Below are positions 25,436 through 34,442 of a stretch of DNA of 64,000 nt, piece after piece. Source of the DNA: Pedococcus cremeus (GTDB taxonomy: Bacteria; Actinomycetota; Actinomycetes; Actinomycetales; Dermatophilaceae); assembly GCF_900111375.1 (NCBI RefSeq), contig NZ_FOHB01000001.1:434001-498000 (forward strand), given 5' to 3'. The notes beneath the pieces are model-generated. The model was not told where the DNA came from, searched no databases, and was given only the letters and a program-made list of their open reading frames with translations. Position 1 is the first letter of the stretch, and each line of letters begins with the position of its first letter. Position numbers and translations under genes: made by a program.

Positions 25436-26092
25436 TCAGTGTCGTAGCGAGCCCACGAAGTCCCTCACCGCCGCGACCACGTCGACAGGGTTGCGCGGGA
25501 AGGAGTGCCCCCCGGCCACCTCCGTCACGAAGGCCGGGTCCGGCAGCTCGGCGCGCACCTCTTCCGGCGTCCCGAACGGGTCGTTGGCACCTTGGACGAC
25601 GTGCAGCGGTATGCCGTGTGGCAGCGGTGCGCGCAGCTCCTCGGCTCGCGAGGTCTCCGGCTTGCCGGGAGGGTGCAGGGGGAAGGACAGGGCCAGCACG
25701 GCGTCGGCCCCGGAGGCGTGGGCGGTGCGGCAGGCCACTCGGGCGCCGTTGCTCTTGCCGCCGACGATGAACGGGCCGTTCAGCCGGCGGCGCCCGGAAC
25801 GCAGCGAGGCGACAACCGGCAGCCAGGCCGGGTCCTGCTTCGGTGGCTGCGGAGGCAACTTCTGCCCGGCGAGCACCCACGCCTGCTCGACCAGCGCGAC
25901 CGCCCAGCCGAGCTCGACCAGGGTGCTGCGGATCGGTGCGAGCTCCGGAGCCGTCAGCCGTCCCCCGGCTCCGTGGGTGAGCACCAGCACGCCGCGCTGG
26001 TCGCCCTCGGGACGGGTGAGGTGGATCCGCGCCGGACCGGCGGGCGTCGCGACCTCCGAGCGGACCGCGCCCCTCGTGGTCTTGGGTGTCAC
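25436..26092 (-). CDS. Alpha/beta hydrolase (dienelactone hydrolase/Tex30-like)
   Basis: This 218-residue alpha/beta hydrolase has an oxyanion-side segment VLVLTHGAGGRL, the nucleophile elbow GGKSNGAR (an unusual G-x-S-x-G with Lys before the Ser), the acid region VQGANDPFGTPEEV and the catalytic His in VAGGHSF. This matches the KAT8/Tex30-like predicted hydrolases, whose substrates are not known. The GTG start overlaps the stop of the SRAP gene (GTGA), so it is the second gene of a coupled pair. It ends 67 bases before the sigma-R promoter, and lies on the same strand as sigR. Confidence 0.8.
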   Translation of the reverse strand: MTPKTTRGAVRSEVATPAGPARIHLTRPEGDQRGVLVLTHGAGGRLTAPELAPIRSTLVELGWAVALVEQAWVLAGQKLPPQPPKQDPAWLPVVASLRSGRRRLNGPFIVGGKSNGARVACRTAHASGADAVLALSFPLHPPGKPETSRAEELRAPLPHGIPLHVVQGANDPFGTPEEVRAELPDPAFVTEVAGGHSFPRNPVDVVAAVRDFVGSLRH

Positions 26093-27018
26093 TGTGGGTT
26101 CCTGCCCTGCTCCGTCTCCTCGGGCGAGACCTCCTCGGGAGGCTCACCACCGATGACCTCCCCGGTCATCGGGTCGACGACCCCTTCGAGCTCGGACTCC
26201 GGCACCGGGTCGAGCAGGTGCGCCCCGTTGTTGCCAGTGGCGTTGACGGCCGTCGAGATCGGGTAGGCCTCGAACCGGCCCGGCTGGTGGAACGACAGGA
26301 TCCGCTTCACCTCGTCGAGGTCCTGCATCGTCGGGTCGAGCCAGGTGGCCCAGTCCTCCGGCTCGAGGATGAGCGGCTGCCGGTCGTGGATGCGGTCGAG
26401 CCCGGGCTCGGCTTCCGTCGTGATGATCGTGAAGGTCGTCAGCCACGCGTCGGGGTCGTCGTTGTCCTTCACCGACTTGTCGCGCCAGAACTCGTAGAGC
26501 CCCGCCATCGCGATCGGGTGGCCGTCGGCCCGGTGCGTGTAGAACGGCTGCTTGCGCGGCTTGCCCTTGGCGTCCTTGACCGTCGGCGACTTCTGCCACT
26601 CGTACCAGCCGGCCGCCGGCACCAGGCAGCGGCGCGTGGCGGCCGCCTTGGCGAACGACGCCTTCTCCAGCACCGACTCGGCCCGCGCGTTGATCATCCG
26701 CATGCCGACCTTGGTGTCCTTGGCCCAGCTGGGCACGAGGCCCCACGTGAGCAGCCGCAACTGGCGCACCGGAGGCGCGCCCTCGGCATACCGTTCCTTC
26801 GTGTCCTCCGCGGACCCCTTGGAGGTTGACCTGGGCACCCGGCTCAGCACGACGGGCGCCTGCTTGGTGGGCGCCATGTTGTAGTCGGGCGTGCCGGGAG
26901 GCGGGCTCTGCGGGCGGGCCATCACGCTGCGGGCAGGCTCGGCGGTCCGGTCCTGCTCGACCTCGAACTCCTCGACCAGCTCACCGGGGTTGGCCGTGGC
27001 CGCGTAGCGTCCGCACAT
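26089..27018 (-). CDS. SRAP-domain abasic-site shield protein (YedK/HMCES family)
   Basis: This 309-residue protein of the SRAP family forms a thiazolidine cross-link to abasic sites in single-stranded DNA. The required N-terminal Met-Cys is present (MCGRYAATANPGEL), so the start at 27018 is fixed: Cys2 must become the N-terminal residue. Other motifs are LLTWGLVPSWAK, RMINARAESV, CLVPAAGWYEW and the active His in GLDRIHDRQPLIL. An insertion of about 50 residues around residues 35-85 is longer than in YedK. TAGGCT ends seven bases before the ATG, consistent with a leaderless mRNA. It is coupled to the hydrolase gene. Confidence 0.94.
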   Translation of the reverse strand: MCGRYAATANPGELVEEFEVEQDRTAEPARSVMARPQSPPPGTPDYNMAPTKQAPVVLSRVPRSTSKGSAEDTKERYAEGAPPVRQLRLLTWGLVPSWAKDTKVGMRMINARAESVLEKASFAKAAATRRCLVPAAGWYEWQKSPTVKDAKGKPRKQPFYTHRADGHPIAMAGLYEFWRDKSVKDNDDPDAWLTTFTIITTEAEPGLDRIHDRQPLILEPEDWATWLDPTMQDLDEVKRILSFHQPGRFEAYPISTAVNATGNNGAHLLDPVPESELEGVVDPMTGEVIGGEPPEEVSPEETEQGRNPQ

Positions 27019-27025
27019 GCTGGGC

Positions 27026-27031
27026 AGCCTA
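27026..27031 (-). promoter_or_regulatory. -10 element for leaderless SRAP transcript
   Basis: TAGGCT on the minus strand is followed by seven bases and then ATG. There is no ribosome binding site between. Confidence 0.55.
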
Positions 27032-27094
27032 CGCACGGCGGGGAGGCGCCCACTACGGTAGTAATGCTGTGACACCAGCCCACAAGGAGTGCTC

Positions 27095-27637
27095 ATGAGC
27101 CTGATCCGCCGCGTGGCCCGTCCGATGATCGCCGCAAGCTTCATCGCCAGCGGGCTCGACCAGCTGCGCCACCCGGGCAAGGCAGCCCCGAAGGTGGCTC
27201 CGCTCGCCGACCAGGCCGCCCCCACCCTGCACCTGCCCAACGACCCGGAGCTGCTCGTGCGCGCCAACGGCGCCGCGCAGGTCGCCGGCGGTGTGATGCT
27301 GGGCCTGGGCCGTATGCCGCGCACCGCGGCGACCGTGCTCGCCGCGAGCACGGTGCCGTCGACCTACGTGAGCCACCCGTTCTGGGCCGCGAAGGACCCC
27401 GCGCAGCGGCGCGAGGAGCGCAAGGCGTTCATGAAGAGCCTCGCCGTGCTCGGTGGCCTGCTGCTCGCCGCCGTCGACACCGAGGGCCGGCCGGGCGTCG
27501 CCTACCGGGTGCACATGCTGAGCGACCGCGCCGAGCGGGCTGCCAAGACCACCCGCCGTGAGGCCCGCTACGCCGCGAAGGCCGCCAGGCGAGAAGCCAA
27601 GCTCCGCGCGACCCAGGCGCACGATGCCCTCACCTGA
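27095..27637 (+). CDS. DoxX-family membrane protein
   Basis: This 180-residue protein has DoxX-type membrane spans: [19 protein letters not shown] at the start, [40 protein letters not shown] and [17 protein letters not shown]. The tail of about 35 residues is very basic and Ala-rich ([16 protein letters not shown]), probably a cytoplasmic coiled coil. DoxX proteins are quinone-linked or membrane redox proteins of uncertain role; the mycobacterial homologue works with SodA and a thiosulfate sulfurtransferase-like protein. ATG at 27095 has AGGAG five bases upstream. Its 3' end overlaps aroA by 14 bases. Confidence 0.82.
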   Translation: MSLIRRVARPMIAASFIASGLDQLRHPGKAAPKVAPLADQAAPTLHLPNDPELLVRANGAAQVAGGVMLGLGRMPRTAATVLAASTVPSTYVSHPFWAAKDPAQRREERKAFMKSLAVLGGLLLAAVDTEGRPGVAYRVHMLSDRAERAAKTTRREARYAAKAARREAKLRATQAHDALT

Positions 27638-28949
27638 CTGGCACGCGCCGGCGGTGCATGAGCGGATCGAGGCGCTCGTCACCCTCCCCGGCAGCAAGTC
27701 CCTGACCAACCGTTTCCTCGTCCTGGCCGCCCTCGCCAACGGCACCTCCCGCCTTCGGCGGCCGCTCCGCTCCCGCGACACCCTCCTGATGGCCGAGGCC
27801 CTGCGCTCGCTCGGCGCCGGCATCGACGACGGCACGACCGACTCGGCCGGCGCCGACTGGATCGTCACCCCCGCCTCCCTGCGCGGCGGCGGCACCGTCG
27901 ACTGCGGCCTCGCCGGCACCGTCATGCGCTTCCTGCCGCCGGTCGCCGCCCTCTGCGACGGCCCGGTCGTCTTCGACGGAGACGAGCAGGCCCGCGTGCG
28001 ACCCATGGGCCCCGTGCTCGACGCGCTGCGCATCCTCGGCGCCACCATCGACGACGGCGGCCGCGGCACCCTGCCCTTCACCGTGCACGGCGCCGGCAGC
28101 GTGCCGGGGGGCGAGGTCGCCATCGACGCCTCGGCCTCCTCGCAGTTCGTCTCCGCGCTGCTGCTCGCCGGGCCCCGCTACGAGCAGGGCGTCACCGTGC
28201 GCCACGTCGGGCCGCCCGTGCCGTCGGAGCCGCACATCGAGATGACCGTCGAGACGCTGCGCGACGCCGGCGCCATCGTCGACGACGGCGAGCCCGACAC
28301 CTGGCGGGTCGAGCCCTCGGAGATCAACGCCCTCGACGTGCAGGTCGAGCCCGACCTGAGCAACGCTGCGCCCTTCCTCGCCGCGGCGCTCGTCACCGGC
28401 GGGCAGGTCACCGTGCCCGGCTGGCCCCAGCACACGACCCAGGCCGGCGACGCGATCCGCGACATCCTCGACGCCATGGGCGCCGACGTCTCGCTCACCC
28501 GCGAGGGCCTGACCGTCACCGGCACCGGCGACGTGTCCGGGGTCGACGTCGACCTGCACGACGCCAGCGAGCTGACCCCCGTGGTCGCGGCCATCGCCGC
28601 CCTGGCCGACTCCCCCACCGTCATCCGCGGCGTCGCGCACATCCGCGGCCACGAGACCGACCGCCTGGCTGCCCTGTCCCGCGAGCTCGGCGCGCTCGGC
28701 TCCGACGTCCACGAAACCGACGACGGCTTGCACATCCGCCCGCGCCCGCTGACCGGCGGCACCTTCCACACCTACTCCGACCACCGGATGGTCATGGCCG
28801 CAGCGGTACTCGGGCTGCGCGTGCCGGGTGTCGTGGTCGAGAACGTCGGCACCGTGGCGAAGACGCTGCCCACGTTCGTCGAGCTGTGGGACGGCATGCT
28901 CGGCGGCTCGGGCCACCCCGCGCGCACCGCGGACGCCGCCTCCGCATGA
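27624..28949 (+). CDS. aroA: 3-phosphoshikimate 1-carboxyvinyltransferase (EPSP synthase)
   Basis: This 441-residue enzyme joins shikimate 3-phosphate and phosphoenolpyruvate in the shikimate pathway. Motifs are [17 protein letters not shown] near residue 22, [18 protein letters not shown] (the usual GNAGTxxR variant LAGT), [14 protein letters not shown], and the C-terminal [16 protein letters not shown]. The ATG at 27624 lies within the end of the doxX gene, so the genes are coupled. The stop overlaps the start of rsgA. Length and domain layout (two inverted alpha/beta domains) are normal. The doxX-aroA-rsgA order is common in actinobacteria. Confidence 0.95.
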   Translation: MPSPDWHAPAVHERIEALVTLPGSKSLTNRFLVLAALANGTSRLRRPLRSRDTLLMAEALRSLGAGIDDGTTDSAGADWIVTPASLRGGGTVDCGLAGTVMRFLPPVAALCDGPVVFDGDEQARVRPMGPVLDALRILGATIDDGGRGTLPFTVHGAGSVPGGEVAIDASASSQFVSALLLAGPRYEQGVTVRHVGPPVPSEPHIEMTVETLRDAGAIVDDGEPDTWRVEPSEINALDVQVEPDLSNAAPFLAAALVTGGQVTVPGWPQHTTQAGDAIRDILDAMGADVSLTREGLTVTGTGDVSGVDVDLHDASELTPVVAAIAALADSPTVIRGVAHIRGHETDRLAALSRELGALGSDVHETDDGLHIRPRPLTGGTFHTYSDHRMVMAAAVLGLRVPGVVVENVGTVAKTLPTFVELWDGMLGGSGHPARTADAASA

Positions 28950-29986
28950 GCCCGCGTCACCCGTCGGACTACGACGAGAGCGACGTTCGCGTCCGACCCG
29001 GCCGTCGTGGCTCGCGCCCCCGGTCCAAGGACCGCCCCTCCCACGAGGACGCGATCCCGGGGTTCGTCACGGCCGTCGACCGGGGCCGCTACACCGTGCT
29101 CGTCGGTGCCGGCGTGGGCGGCAAGAAGCTGCCCGAACGCGTCGTCATCGCCATGAAGGCCCGCGAGATCGGCCGCAAGGGCATCGTCGTGGGCGACCAG
29201 GTCGAGCTCGTGGGCGACACCTCCGGCGGGCCCGACGCACTGGCCCGCATCGTGAAGCTGTCGCCGCGGAAGTCGGTGCTGCGACGCACCGCCGACGACA
29301 CCGACCCGGTCGAGCGCGTCATCGTCGCCAACCCCGACCAGCTCGTCATCGTCTCGGCGCTCGCCAACCCCGAGCCGCGGCCGCGGCTCATCGACCGCTG
29401 TCTCGTGGCGGCCTACGACGCCGGCCTCGACCCCCTGCTGGTGCTGACCAAGGCCGACCTGCAGGACCCCTCGGACTTCCTGTCGCACTACGCCCCGCTC
29501 GACGTGCCGTACATCGTCACGTCCACCTCGGGCGACGGCTTCGACGGTCTGGAAGCGTTGCAGGACAAGCTGATCGGGCGAGTGAGCGTCTTCGTCGGAC
29601 ACTCGGGGGTGGGCAAGTCCACGCTCGTGAACGGCCTCGTCCCGGAGGCCCACCGCGCCATCGGCAACGTCAACGTCGTGACCGGGCGCGGCCGGCACAC
29701 CTCCAGCTCTGCGGTGGCGCTGCGGCTGCCCGGCGACCAGGGTTGGGTGATCGACACCCCCGGCGTGCGCTCCTTCGGCCTCGCCCACGTCGACCTGCAC
29801 CGCATCATCGAGCACTTCCCCGACCTCGAGCCCGGCACCGAGAAGTGCCCCCGCTCCTGCTCCCACGACGAGGAGGAGTGCGCGCTCGACGAGTACGTGG
29901 CGTCCGGCCAGGCCGGATCGGCCGGCCCGTCACGGCTCGAGTCGTTGCGCCGGCTGCTGCGCGCCCGCTCTGGCGAGTCCGACTGA
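28946..29986 (+). CDS. rsgA: Ribosome small-subunit-dependent GTPase A
   Basis: This 346-residue circularly permuted GTPase helps the last steps of 30S subunit maturation. It has an N-terminal OB domain, then G4 LVLTKADL before G1 [14 protein letters not shown] and G3 [10 protein letters not shown], the permuted order typical of RsgA. The C-terminal zinc motif is [17 protein letters not shown] at 28946 overlaps the aroA stop (ATGA). A leading basic stretch of about 35 residues ([19 protein letters not shown]) precedes the OB fold, as in other actinobacterial members. It ends the three-gene operon. Confidence 0.94.
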   Translation: MSPRHPSDYDESDVRVRPGRRGSRPRSKDRPSHEDAIPGFVTAVDRGRYTVLVGAGVGGKKLPERVVIAMKAREIGRKGIVVGDQVELVGDTSGGPDALARIVKLSPRKSVLRRTADDTDPVERVIVANPDQLVIVSALANPEPRPRLIDRCLVAAYDAGLDPLLVLTKADLQDPSDFLSHYAPLDVPYIVTSTSGDGFDGLEALQDKLIGRVSVFVGHSGVGKSTLVNGLVPEAHRAIGNVNVVTGRGRHTSSSAVALRLPGDQGWVIDTPGVRSFGLAHVDLHRIIEHFPDLEPGTEKCPRSCSHDEEECALDEYVASGQAGSAGPSRLESLRRLLRARSGESD

Positions 29987-30108
29987 TCCCCCTTCCTCCG
30001 CCGGTCGAGGTAAACACGCCGGTGGATCCGCGCGGCAATACCTCGAACGCGGTGGGGGCGCCGACGGGTCGGGGCTAGCCTGAGGGGACGCGGCAGGGGA
30101 GGTTCGCC

Positions 30109-31305
30109 ATGGAGTGCGAGTTCGTGGTCATCGGAGGCGGCATCGTCGGCCTCTCGACCGCGCTCAACCTGCTGCAGCGACGCCCCGGCGCCAGCGTCGT
30201 CGTGCTCGAGAAGGAGCCGGCCCTCGCCACCCACCAGACCGGCCACAACTCCGGCGTGATCCACGCCGGCATCTACTACGCGCCCGGCTCCCTGAAGGCC
30301 CGCCTCTGCCGCGCCGGCGAGAAGGCGACCAAGGAGTTCTGCCAGGCCCACGGCATACCGTTCCAGACCATCGGCAAGCTCGTGGTCGCGACGTCGGAGC
30401 TCGAGGTGCGCCGCCTGCACGACCTGCACGACCGGGCCGGTGACAACGGCATCGACGTCGAGCCGGTCAGCGGCGAGCGGCTCCGCGAGATGGAGCCGCA
30501 CGTCCGCGGCCTCGAGGCGCTGTTCGTGCGCAGCACCGGCATCGTCGACTACCGCAGGGTCACGGCGGCGATGGCCGAGGAGGTGCGCCTGGCCGGCGGC
30601 GAGGTGCGCACCGGCATCGCCGTCACCGGCATCCGCGAGGACGACGACTCCGTGCAGGTGCTGACCGAGCACGGCGTGCTCAGAGCCCGGCACCTCGTCG
30701 CCTGCGCCGGGCTGCAGGCCGACCGCGTCGCACGGCTGGGAGGCCTCGACACCGACTTCCGCATCGTGCCGTTCCGCGGCGAGTACTACGAGCTGCCCGC
30801 CTCGCGTGCAGGCCTGGTGCGCCACCTCATCTACCCGGTGCCCGACCCCGACCTGCCATTCCTCGGCGTGCACCTCAGCCCCACCATCGACGGCCGGATC
30901 ACGGTGGGGCCCAACGCGGTGCTCGGGCTGTCACGCGAGGGCTACCGCAGGACCCATGTCTCGCTGCGCGACGTCGCCGACTACGCCCGCTTCCCCGGCA
31001 TGTGGAAGGTCGCCCGCGCCAACGTGCGCACCGGAGCCGTCGAGGTGAAGAACTCGCTGTCGCGCCGCGGCTACCTCAACGAGTGTCGCCGCTACTGCCC
31101 CGACCTCACCCTCGCCGACCTCCGGCCGCACGAGGCCGGCATCCGCGCGCAGGCGGTGATGCGCGACGGCACGCTGGTGCACGACTTCCTGCTGCGCTCC
31201 ACGCCCCGCCAGCTGCACGTGGCCAACGCTCCCTCCCCCGCCGCGACGTCGGCCCTGCCCATCGGCGAGATGATCGCTGAACGACTGCTGGGCGCGCAGG
31301 TGTGA
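30109..31305 (+). CDS. lhgO: L-2-hydroxyglutarate oxidase
   Basis: This 398-residue FAD enzyme of the DAO family oxidises L-2-hydroxyglutarate to 2-oxoglutarate. The N-terminal dinucleotide fold VIGGGIVGLSTALNLL is followed by HQTGHNSGVIHAGIYY, the LhgO signature around the FAD. Other segments are ATGIVDYRRV-like RSTGIVDYRRVTAAMA and PVPDPDLPFLGVHLSPTIDG near the active site. ATG at 30109 follows a GGGGAGG. One Ile codon in it is ATA, within the octamer CGGCATAC at 30351. Its stop overlaps the GTG of the next gene. The malate/2-oxoglutarate link to metabolism is known for the family; nothing here shows regulation. Confidence 0.9.
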   Translation: MECEFVVIGGGIVGLSTALNLLQRRPGASVVVLEKEPALATHQTGHNSGVIHAGIYYAPGSLKARLCRAGEKATKEFCQAHGIPFQTIGKLVVATSELEVRRLHDLHDRAGDNGIDVEPVSGERLREMEPHVRGLEALFVRSTGIVDYRRVTAAMAEEVRLAGGEVRTGIAVTGIREDDDSVQVLTEHGVLRARHLVACAGLQADRVARLGGLDTDFRIVPFRGEYYELPASRAGLVRHLIYPVPDPDLPFLGVHLSPTIDGRITVGPNAVLGLSREGYRRTHVSLRDVADYARFPGMWKVARANVRTGAVEVKNSLSRRGYLNECRRYCPDLTLADLRPHEAGIRAQAVMRDGTLVHDFLLRSTPRQLHVANAPSPAATSALPIGEMIAERLLGAQV

Positions 31306-32348
31306 CCCGAGCGACGGTCGTCGCCCTCGCGGGCATCCTGGTCGCTGCTGGGTGCAGCACGGGTACGAGCCGCACACCGGCGGCGGCTTCTAGCTCGGGT
31401 TCGGCAGGGCCCTCTCCCTCGGCACCCTCGTCGTCCTCCTCCACGACCACCACCGCGGCCACCGCCACGGCCACCTCCACCGCCACCTCCACGGCCTCCC
31501 CGACGTCAGCCGCCGAGCGGTCCACCCGTCCCCAGCCGGGCGAGGCGACCCTGCTCGCCGTCGGCGACATCGCCCGGTGCGACGGCCGCGGTGACGAGCG
31601 CACCGCCGCCATCGCGGCACGCCTGCTCAAGGGCTCGCCCAGCGCACCGGTGCTGGCCATGGGCGACCTCGCCTACCCCAACGGCTCGGCCCGTGACTTC
31701 GCCCAGTGCTACCGCCCCAGCTGGGGCCGGTTCGACGGCCGGATGCGCCCCGCGCCCGGCAACCACGAGTACAACACCACCGGGGCCAAGGCCTACTTCG
31801 ACTACTTCGGCAAGGCCGCGGGTCCGCGCGGAAAGGGCTGGTACTCCTTCGACTACGCCGGGTGGCACGTCGTCGCCCTGAACTCCAACTGCGCTGCCGT
31901 CGGGTGCGGCCCGACGTCGGCGCAGGTCCGGTGGCTGGTGGCCGACCTGGCGAAGCACCGCAGCCGCTGCACCCTCGCCTACTGGCACCACCCGCGGTTC
32001 AGCTCCGGGCCGCACGGATCGTCACGCGACGTGACCACGCTGTGGGCGACCCTGCAGAAGGCCGGGGCCGACGTGGTCCTGAACGGCCACGACCACGACT
32101 ACGAACGGTTCGCCCCACAGACCGCCGACGGCCGGGCCAGTGCCCGCGGCATCCGCGAGTTCGTCGTCGGCACCGGCGGCGCCGAGAGCTATCCCTTCGT
32201 CAGCCGGCTCGCCCACAGCCAGAAACAGCTCACCGGTGTCGACGCGGTGCTGCAGCTGCAACTGACAAAGACCGGCTACCGCTGGGCGCTGGTCGGCAGC
32301 GCCGGAGCCGCCAAGCCGCTCGACACCGGCTCAGCCACCTGCTCCTGA
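31302..32348 (+). CDS. Secreted metallophosphoesterase lipoprotein
   Basis: This 348-residue protein has a lipoprotein signal (LVAAGC, Cys18), then a Ser/Thr-rich linker of about 45 residues, then a calcineurin-like phosphoesterase domain. The metal-binding blocks are VGDIARCDG, MGDLAYPNGSARDF, APGNHEYNT, YWHHPRFSSG and NGHDHDYERF, the order seen in purple acid phosphatase-like enzymes. It probably hydrolyses phosphomonoesters or diesters outside the membrane. GTG at 31302 overlaps the lhgO stop. Its last 73 bases overlap the 3' end of a convergent gene. Three Cys in NSNCAAVGC and SRCTL may be disulfide-bonded. Confidence 0.85.
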   Translation: MTRATVVALAGILVAAGCSTGTSRTPAAASSSGSAGPSPSAPSSSSSTTTTAATATATSTATSTASPTSAAERSTRPQPGEATLLAVGDIARCDGRGDERTAAIAARLLKGSPSAPVLAMGDLAYPNGSARDFAQCYRPSWGRFDGRMRPAPGNHEYNTTGAKAYFDYFGKAAGPRGKGWYSFDYAGWHVVALNSNCAAVGCGPTSAQVRWLVADLAKHRSRCTLAYWHHPRFSSGPHGSSRDVTTLWATLQKAGADVVLNGHDHDYERFAPQTADGRASARGIREFVVGTGGAESYPFVSRLAHSQKQLTGVDAVLQLQLTKTGYRWALVGSAGAAKPLDTGSATCS

Positions 32349-32968
32349 CCCTCCTGACCCGCTCGCGACCCGTCGAGCCGCGAGGCCCCCTCGACGGACC
32401 GGTCGTCCCGCGCCGCCCACGGCCGCCACAGCACCGAGGCACCGGCCGCCAGCGCGACGGCCAGCGCTGCGAACGCGACCAGACCCCGCACCAGCTGGGG
32501 CACCGGCATGCTCAGCATGGTGTCCTGGTTGAGCCGGATGAGGAACCACAGCACCACGACCGAGCCCACGACCCCGACAGCTCCCACGGCACGGATCAGA
32601 GCGTGGCGCCGCGTGAAGAGCAGCCCACCGAGCACGAACGCCGGGATGAAGGGCATCCCCTGCCCCGCCAGCAGGAGCAACCCGGGCAGCAGCGCCAGCA
32701 GCCACCAGCGGCGTGCGCCGGTGGCCTTGGCGGCCGCGACCACGCCGAGCCCCATCCCCATGAGGGCAGCCAGGCCGAGGATGAACAGCGTTCCGGCCCA
32801 GCTGAACCCGGGGTTGTCGGTCACCAGGCGCATGAAGACACGGGCACCCACGCCCCACAGCACACCGAGGCCGGCACCGGTCACTGCCGCGCGCAGGACC
32901 GGGTGCCCGGTGCCGGCAGCGGGGGTCCCAGCGTCGGCGGCGGGGAGGATTTCTCGTGAACGCGTCAT
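32276..32968 (-). CDS. Membrane protein of unknown function
   Basis: This 230-residue protein has five or six membrane helices between residues 25 and 190 (AAVTGAGLGVLWGVGARVFM, AGTLFILGLAALMGMGLGVV, WWLLALLPGLLLLAG, AFVLGGLLF, AVGVVGSVVVLWFLI, LVAFAALAVALAAGASVLW). A polar tail follows. It opens at ATG 32968. The final 24 codons overlap the convergent phosphoesterase gene, so both 3' ends share the same DNA. I recognise no family. It is divergent from the ECF sigma operon and could be related to it only by position. Confidence 0.65.
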   Translation of the reverse strand: MTRSREILPAADAGTPAAGTGHPVLRAAVTGAGLGVLWGVGARVFMRLVTDNPGFSWAGTLFILGLAALMGMGLGVVAAAKATGARRWWLLALLPGLLLLAGQGMPFIPAFVLGGLLFTRRHALIRAVGAVGVVGSVVVLWFLIRLNQDTMLSMPVPQLVRGLVAFAALAVALAAGASVLWRPWAARDDRSVEGASRLDGSRAGQEGQEQVAEPVSSGLAAPALPTSAQR

Positions 32969-33040
32969 GGTCAGGTCCTTGCTCGTCGAAGATGTCTGTC
33001 ACTGCAACCGACGGGGCTCCGGCAGCGTCGGGCGACAGCC

Positions 33041-33065
33041 GGAACCACTTTTCTTTTCCTCGGTC
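33041..33065 (+). promoter_or_regulatory. Possible ECF-type promoter of the sigma operon
   Basis: GGAAC (33041-33045) and GTC (33063-33065) are spaced 17 bases apart, close to the generic ECF sigma pattern. It lies 40-70 bases before the sigma factor gene, so autoregulation is possible. Confidence 0.4.
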
Positions 33066-33107
33066 TCGCTGTCACCCACCTGGCCGCGTGCTTCGTCTGT
33101 CGAGGTG

Positions 33108-33713
33108 ATGGAGGCTGTGGGCGTGCTCGCTCGGGGGGCACAGCGTGACGGGTCCGCGCAGGGCGTGGACCCGCTCGTCGTCACGCTCTTCACCGCCGAG
33201 GCCGCCCGCCTGGTGCAGCTCGCCCGCTTCTTCGTCGACGACCGCACCGCCGCCGAGGACCTCGTGCAGGAGGCGTTCATCCGATTGGCCCGCAGCACCC
33301 ACCGCATCCACGACGAGGCGCGCGCCGCGGCATACCTGCGCTCGATCGTCATCAACCTCGCCCGCGACCACAACCGGCGGGGTCTCGTGTCGCTGCGGCA
33401 CCGGCCGCCGGCCGCGCCGGACGAGCCGTCGGCCGAGGACGAGGCCACCGGCCGCGAGTCGCGGCGCGAGGTGGTGGCGGCCCTCCGCGCCCTGCCCAAG
33501 CGGCAGCGCGACTGCGTGGCGCTGCGCTACTACCTCGAGCTGTCCGTGCCCGAGATCGCGGAAACCCTTGGCCTGTCGGTCAACTCGGTCAAGACCCACC
33601 TGCAGCGGGGCCTGCGCGCCATGGAGGTCGCGCTGCGGGACCAGCACCACCGCGCGCCCCGCCCGTCGCCCGCCACATCCGCGCCAATGCCCGAGACGGA
33701 GGAGGGCCGATGA
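33108..33713 (+). CDS. ECF-family RNA polymerase sigma factor
   Basis: This sigma factor of about 200 residues has region 2 (LVQLARFFVDDRTAAEDLVQEAFIRL, AAYLRSIVINLARDHNRR) and region 4 (LRALPKRQRDCVALRYYLELSVPEIAETL, SVNSVKTHLQRGLRAM). It resembles the SigE/SigM-like group of actinobacteria. The frame is open far upstream, so the start is uncertain: ATG 33108 is used here, but GTG 33123 has GGAGG eight bases upstream. Its stop overlaps the ATG of the next membrane protein gene, which may be its partner or anti-sigma factor. A hairpin closes the two-gene operon. Confidence 0.85.
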   Translation: MEAVGVLARGAQRDGSAQGVDPLVVTLFTAEAARLVQLARFFVDDRTAAEDLVQEAFIRLARSTHRIHDEARAAAYLRSIVINLARDHNRRGLVSLRHRPPAAPDEPSAEDEATGRESRREVVAALRALPKRQRDCVALRYYLELSVPEIAETLGLSVNSVKTHLQRGLRAMEVALRDQHHRAPRPSPATSAPMPETEEGR

Positions 33714-34324
33714 GCTCGCTCGAGGACCGCCTGCACGACGCCCTGACCGGGGACGACCCCGGCCGGACGCTCTCGCCCGACCTGTTCGACCGCGTCGTCG
33801 ACAGCATCGGCGACGACCGCGTGCGCCGTCGCCGCCTGCGCCGCACCATCGCCATCTGGGCCACCGTCATCGCCCTGGCCACGACCGCCGTCATCGCCCT
33901 GCAGAGAGAAGGAACCGGCATGCCCTGGTGGGTACTCGAGATCGTCACGACCCTGGGCCTGGTCGCCATCGCCCTGTGGCTCGGCCCGTTCATCAAGCGG
34001 TTCGGCCGCGCCTACGCCGCCGACGTCTTCCACGACAACCCGCTCACCGGCAAGAGCTACATCGTGCTGACCGACGTCGTCTACTACCTGATCTTCACCG
34101 CCTACATCCTCTTCACGGTGCGCTTCGAGCCCGAGCCGAGCTGGTCGCACACTGGCCTCGTCATCGACGCCACCGCGGGCCAGCTGAAGTTCGAGGTAGA
34201 GCGGGTCGGCGGAATCCTGCTCATCATCGGCGTGCTGCACGGCGTCAACATCGTCCTGATGCCGGTGCTCGGGCGGCTGTTCTCGCTCAACCGCCGGCTC
34301 CCCGACAAGGTCGGCCGCCTGTAG
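33710..34324 (+). CDS. Membrane protein in sigma operon, possible anti-sigma factor
   Basis: This 204-residue protein has a cytoplasmic N-terminus of about 45 residues (SLEDRLHDALTGDDPGRTLSPDLFD and an Arg-rich stretch) followed by four or five spans (IAIWATVIALATTAVIAL, VLEIVTTLGLVAIALWLGPF, YYLIFTAYILFTV, GILLIIGVLHGVNIVLM). A cytoplasmic head on a membrane anchor, coupled by ATGA to an ECF sigma gene, is the usual arrangement of an anti-sigma factor. No zinc motif is present. The C-terminal membrane part is unlike common anti-sigma proteins, so the role is inference. Confidence 0.6.
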   Translation: MSSLEDRLHDALTGDDPGRTLSPDLFDRVVDSIGDDRVRRRRLRRTIAIWATVIALATTAVIALQREGTGMPWWVLEIVTTLGLVAIALWLGPFIKRFGRAYAADVFHDNPLTGKSYIVLTDVVYYLIFTAYILFTVRFEPEPSWSHTGLVIDATAGQLKFEVERVGGILLIIGVLHGVNIVLMPVLGRLFSLNRRLPDKVGRL

Positions 34325-34365
34325 AGGCTGCACCGAGACGCTGACAGAGAGCCGGCACGGAGACG

Positions 34366-34404
34366 ACACCGCGCCGCCCCCTTCTCGAGGGGGCGGCGCG
34401 GTGT
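34366..34404. terminator. Terminator hairpin between the sigma operon and dppF
   Basis: Perfect 17-base arms (34366-34382, 34388-34404) with loop TCTCG lie between two convergent transcription units. Confidence 0.88.
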
Positions 34405-34442
34405 GTGTATGCCGGGTGGCCGGCCTGGGTACCGGAGCGGCG

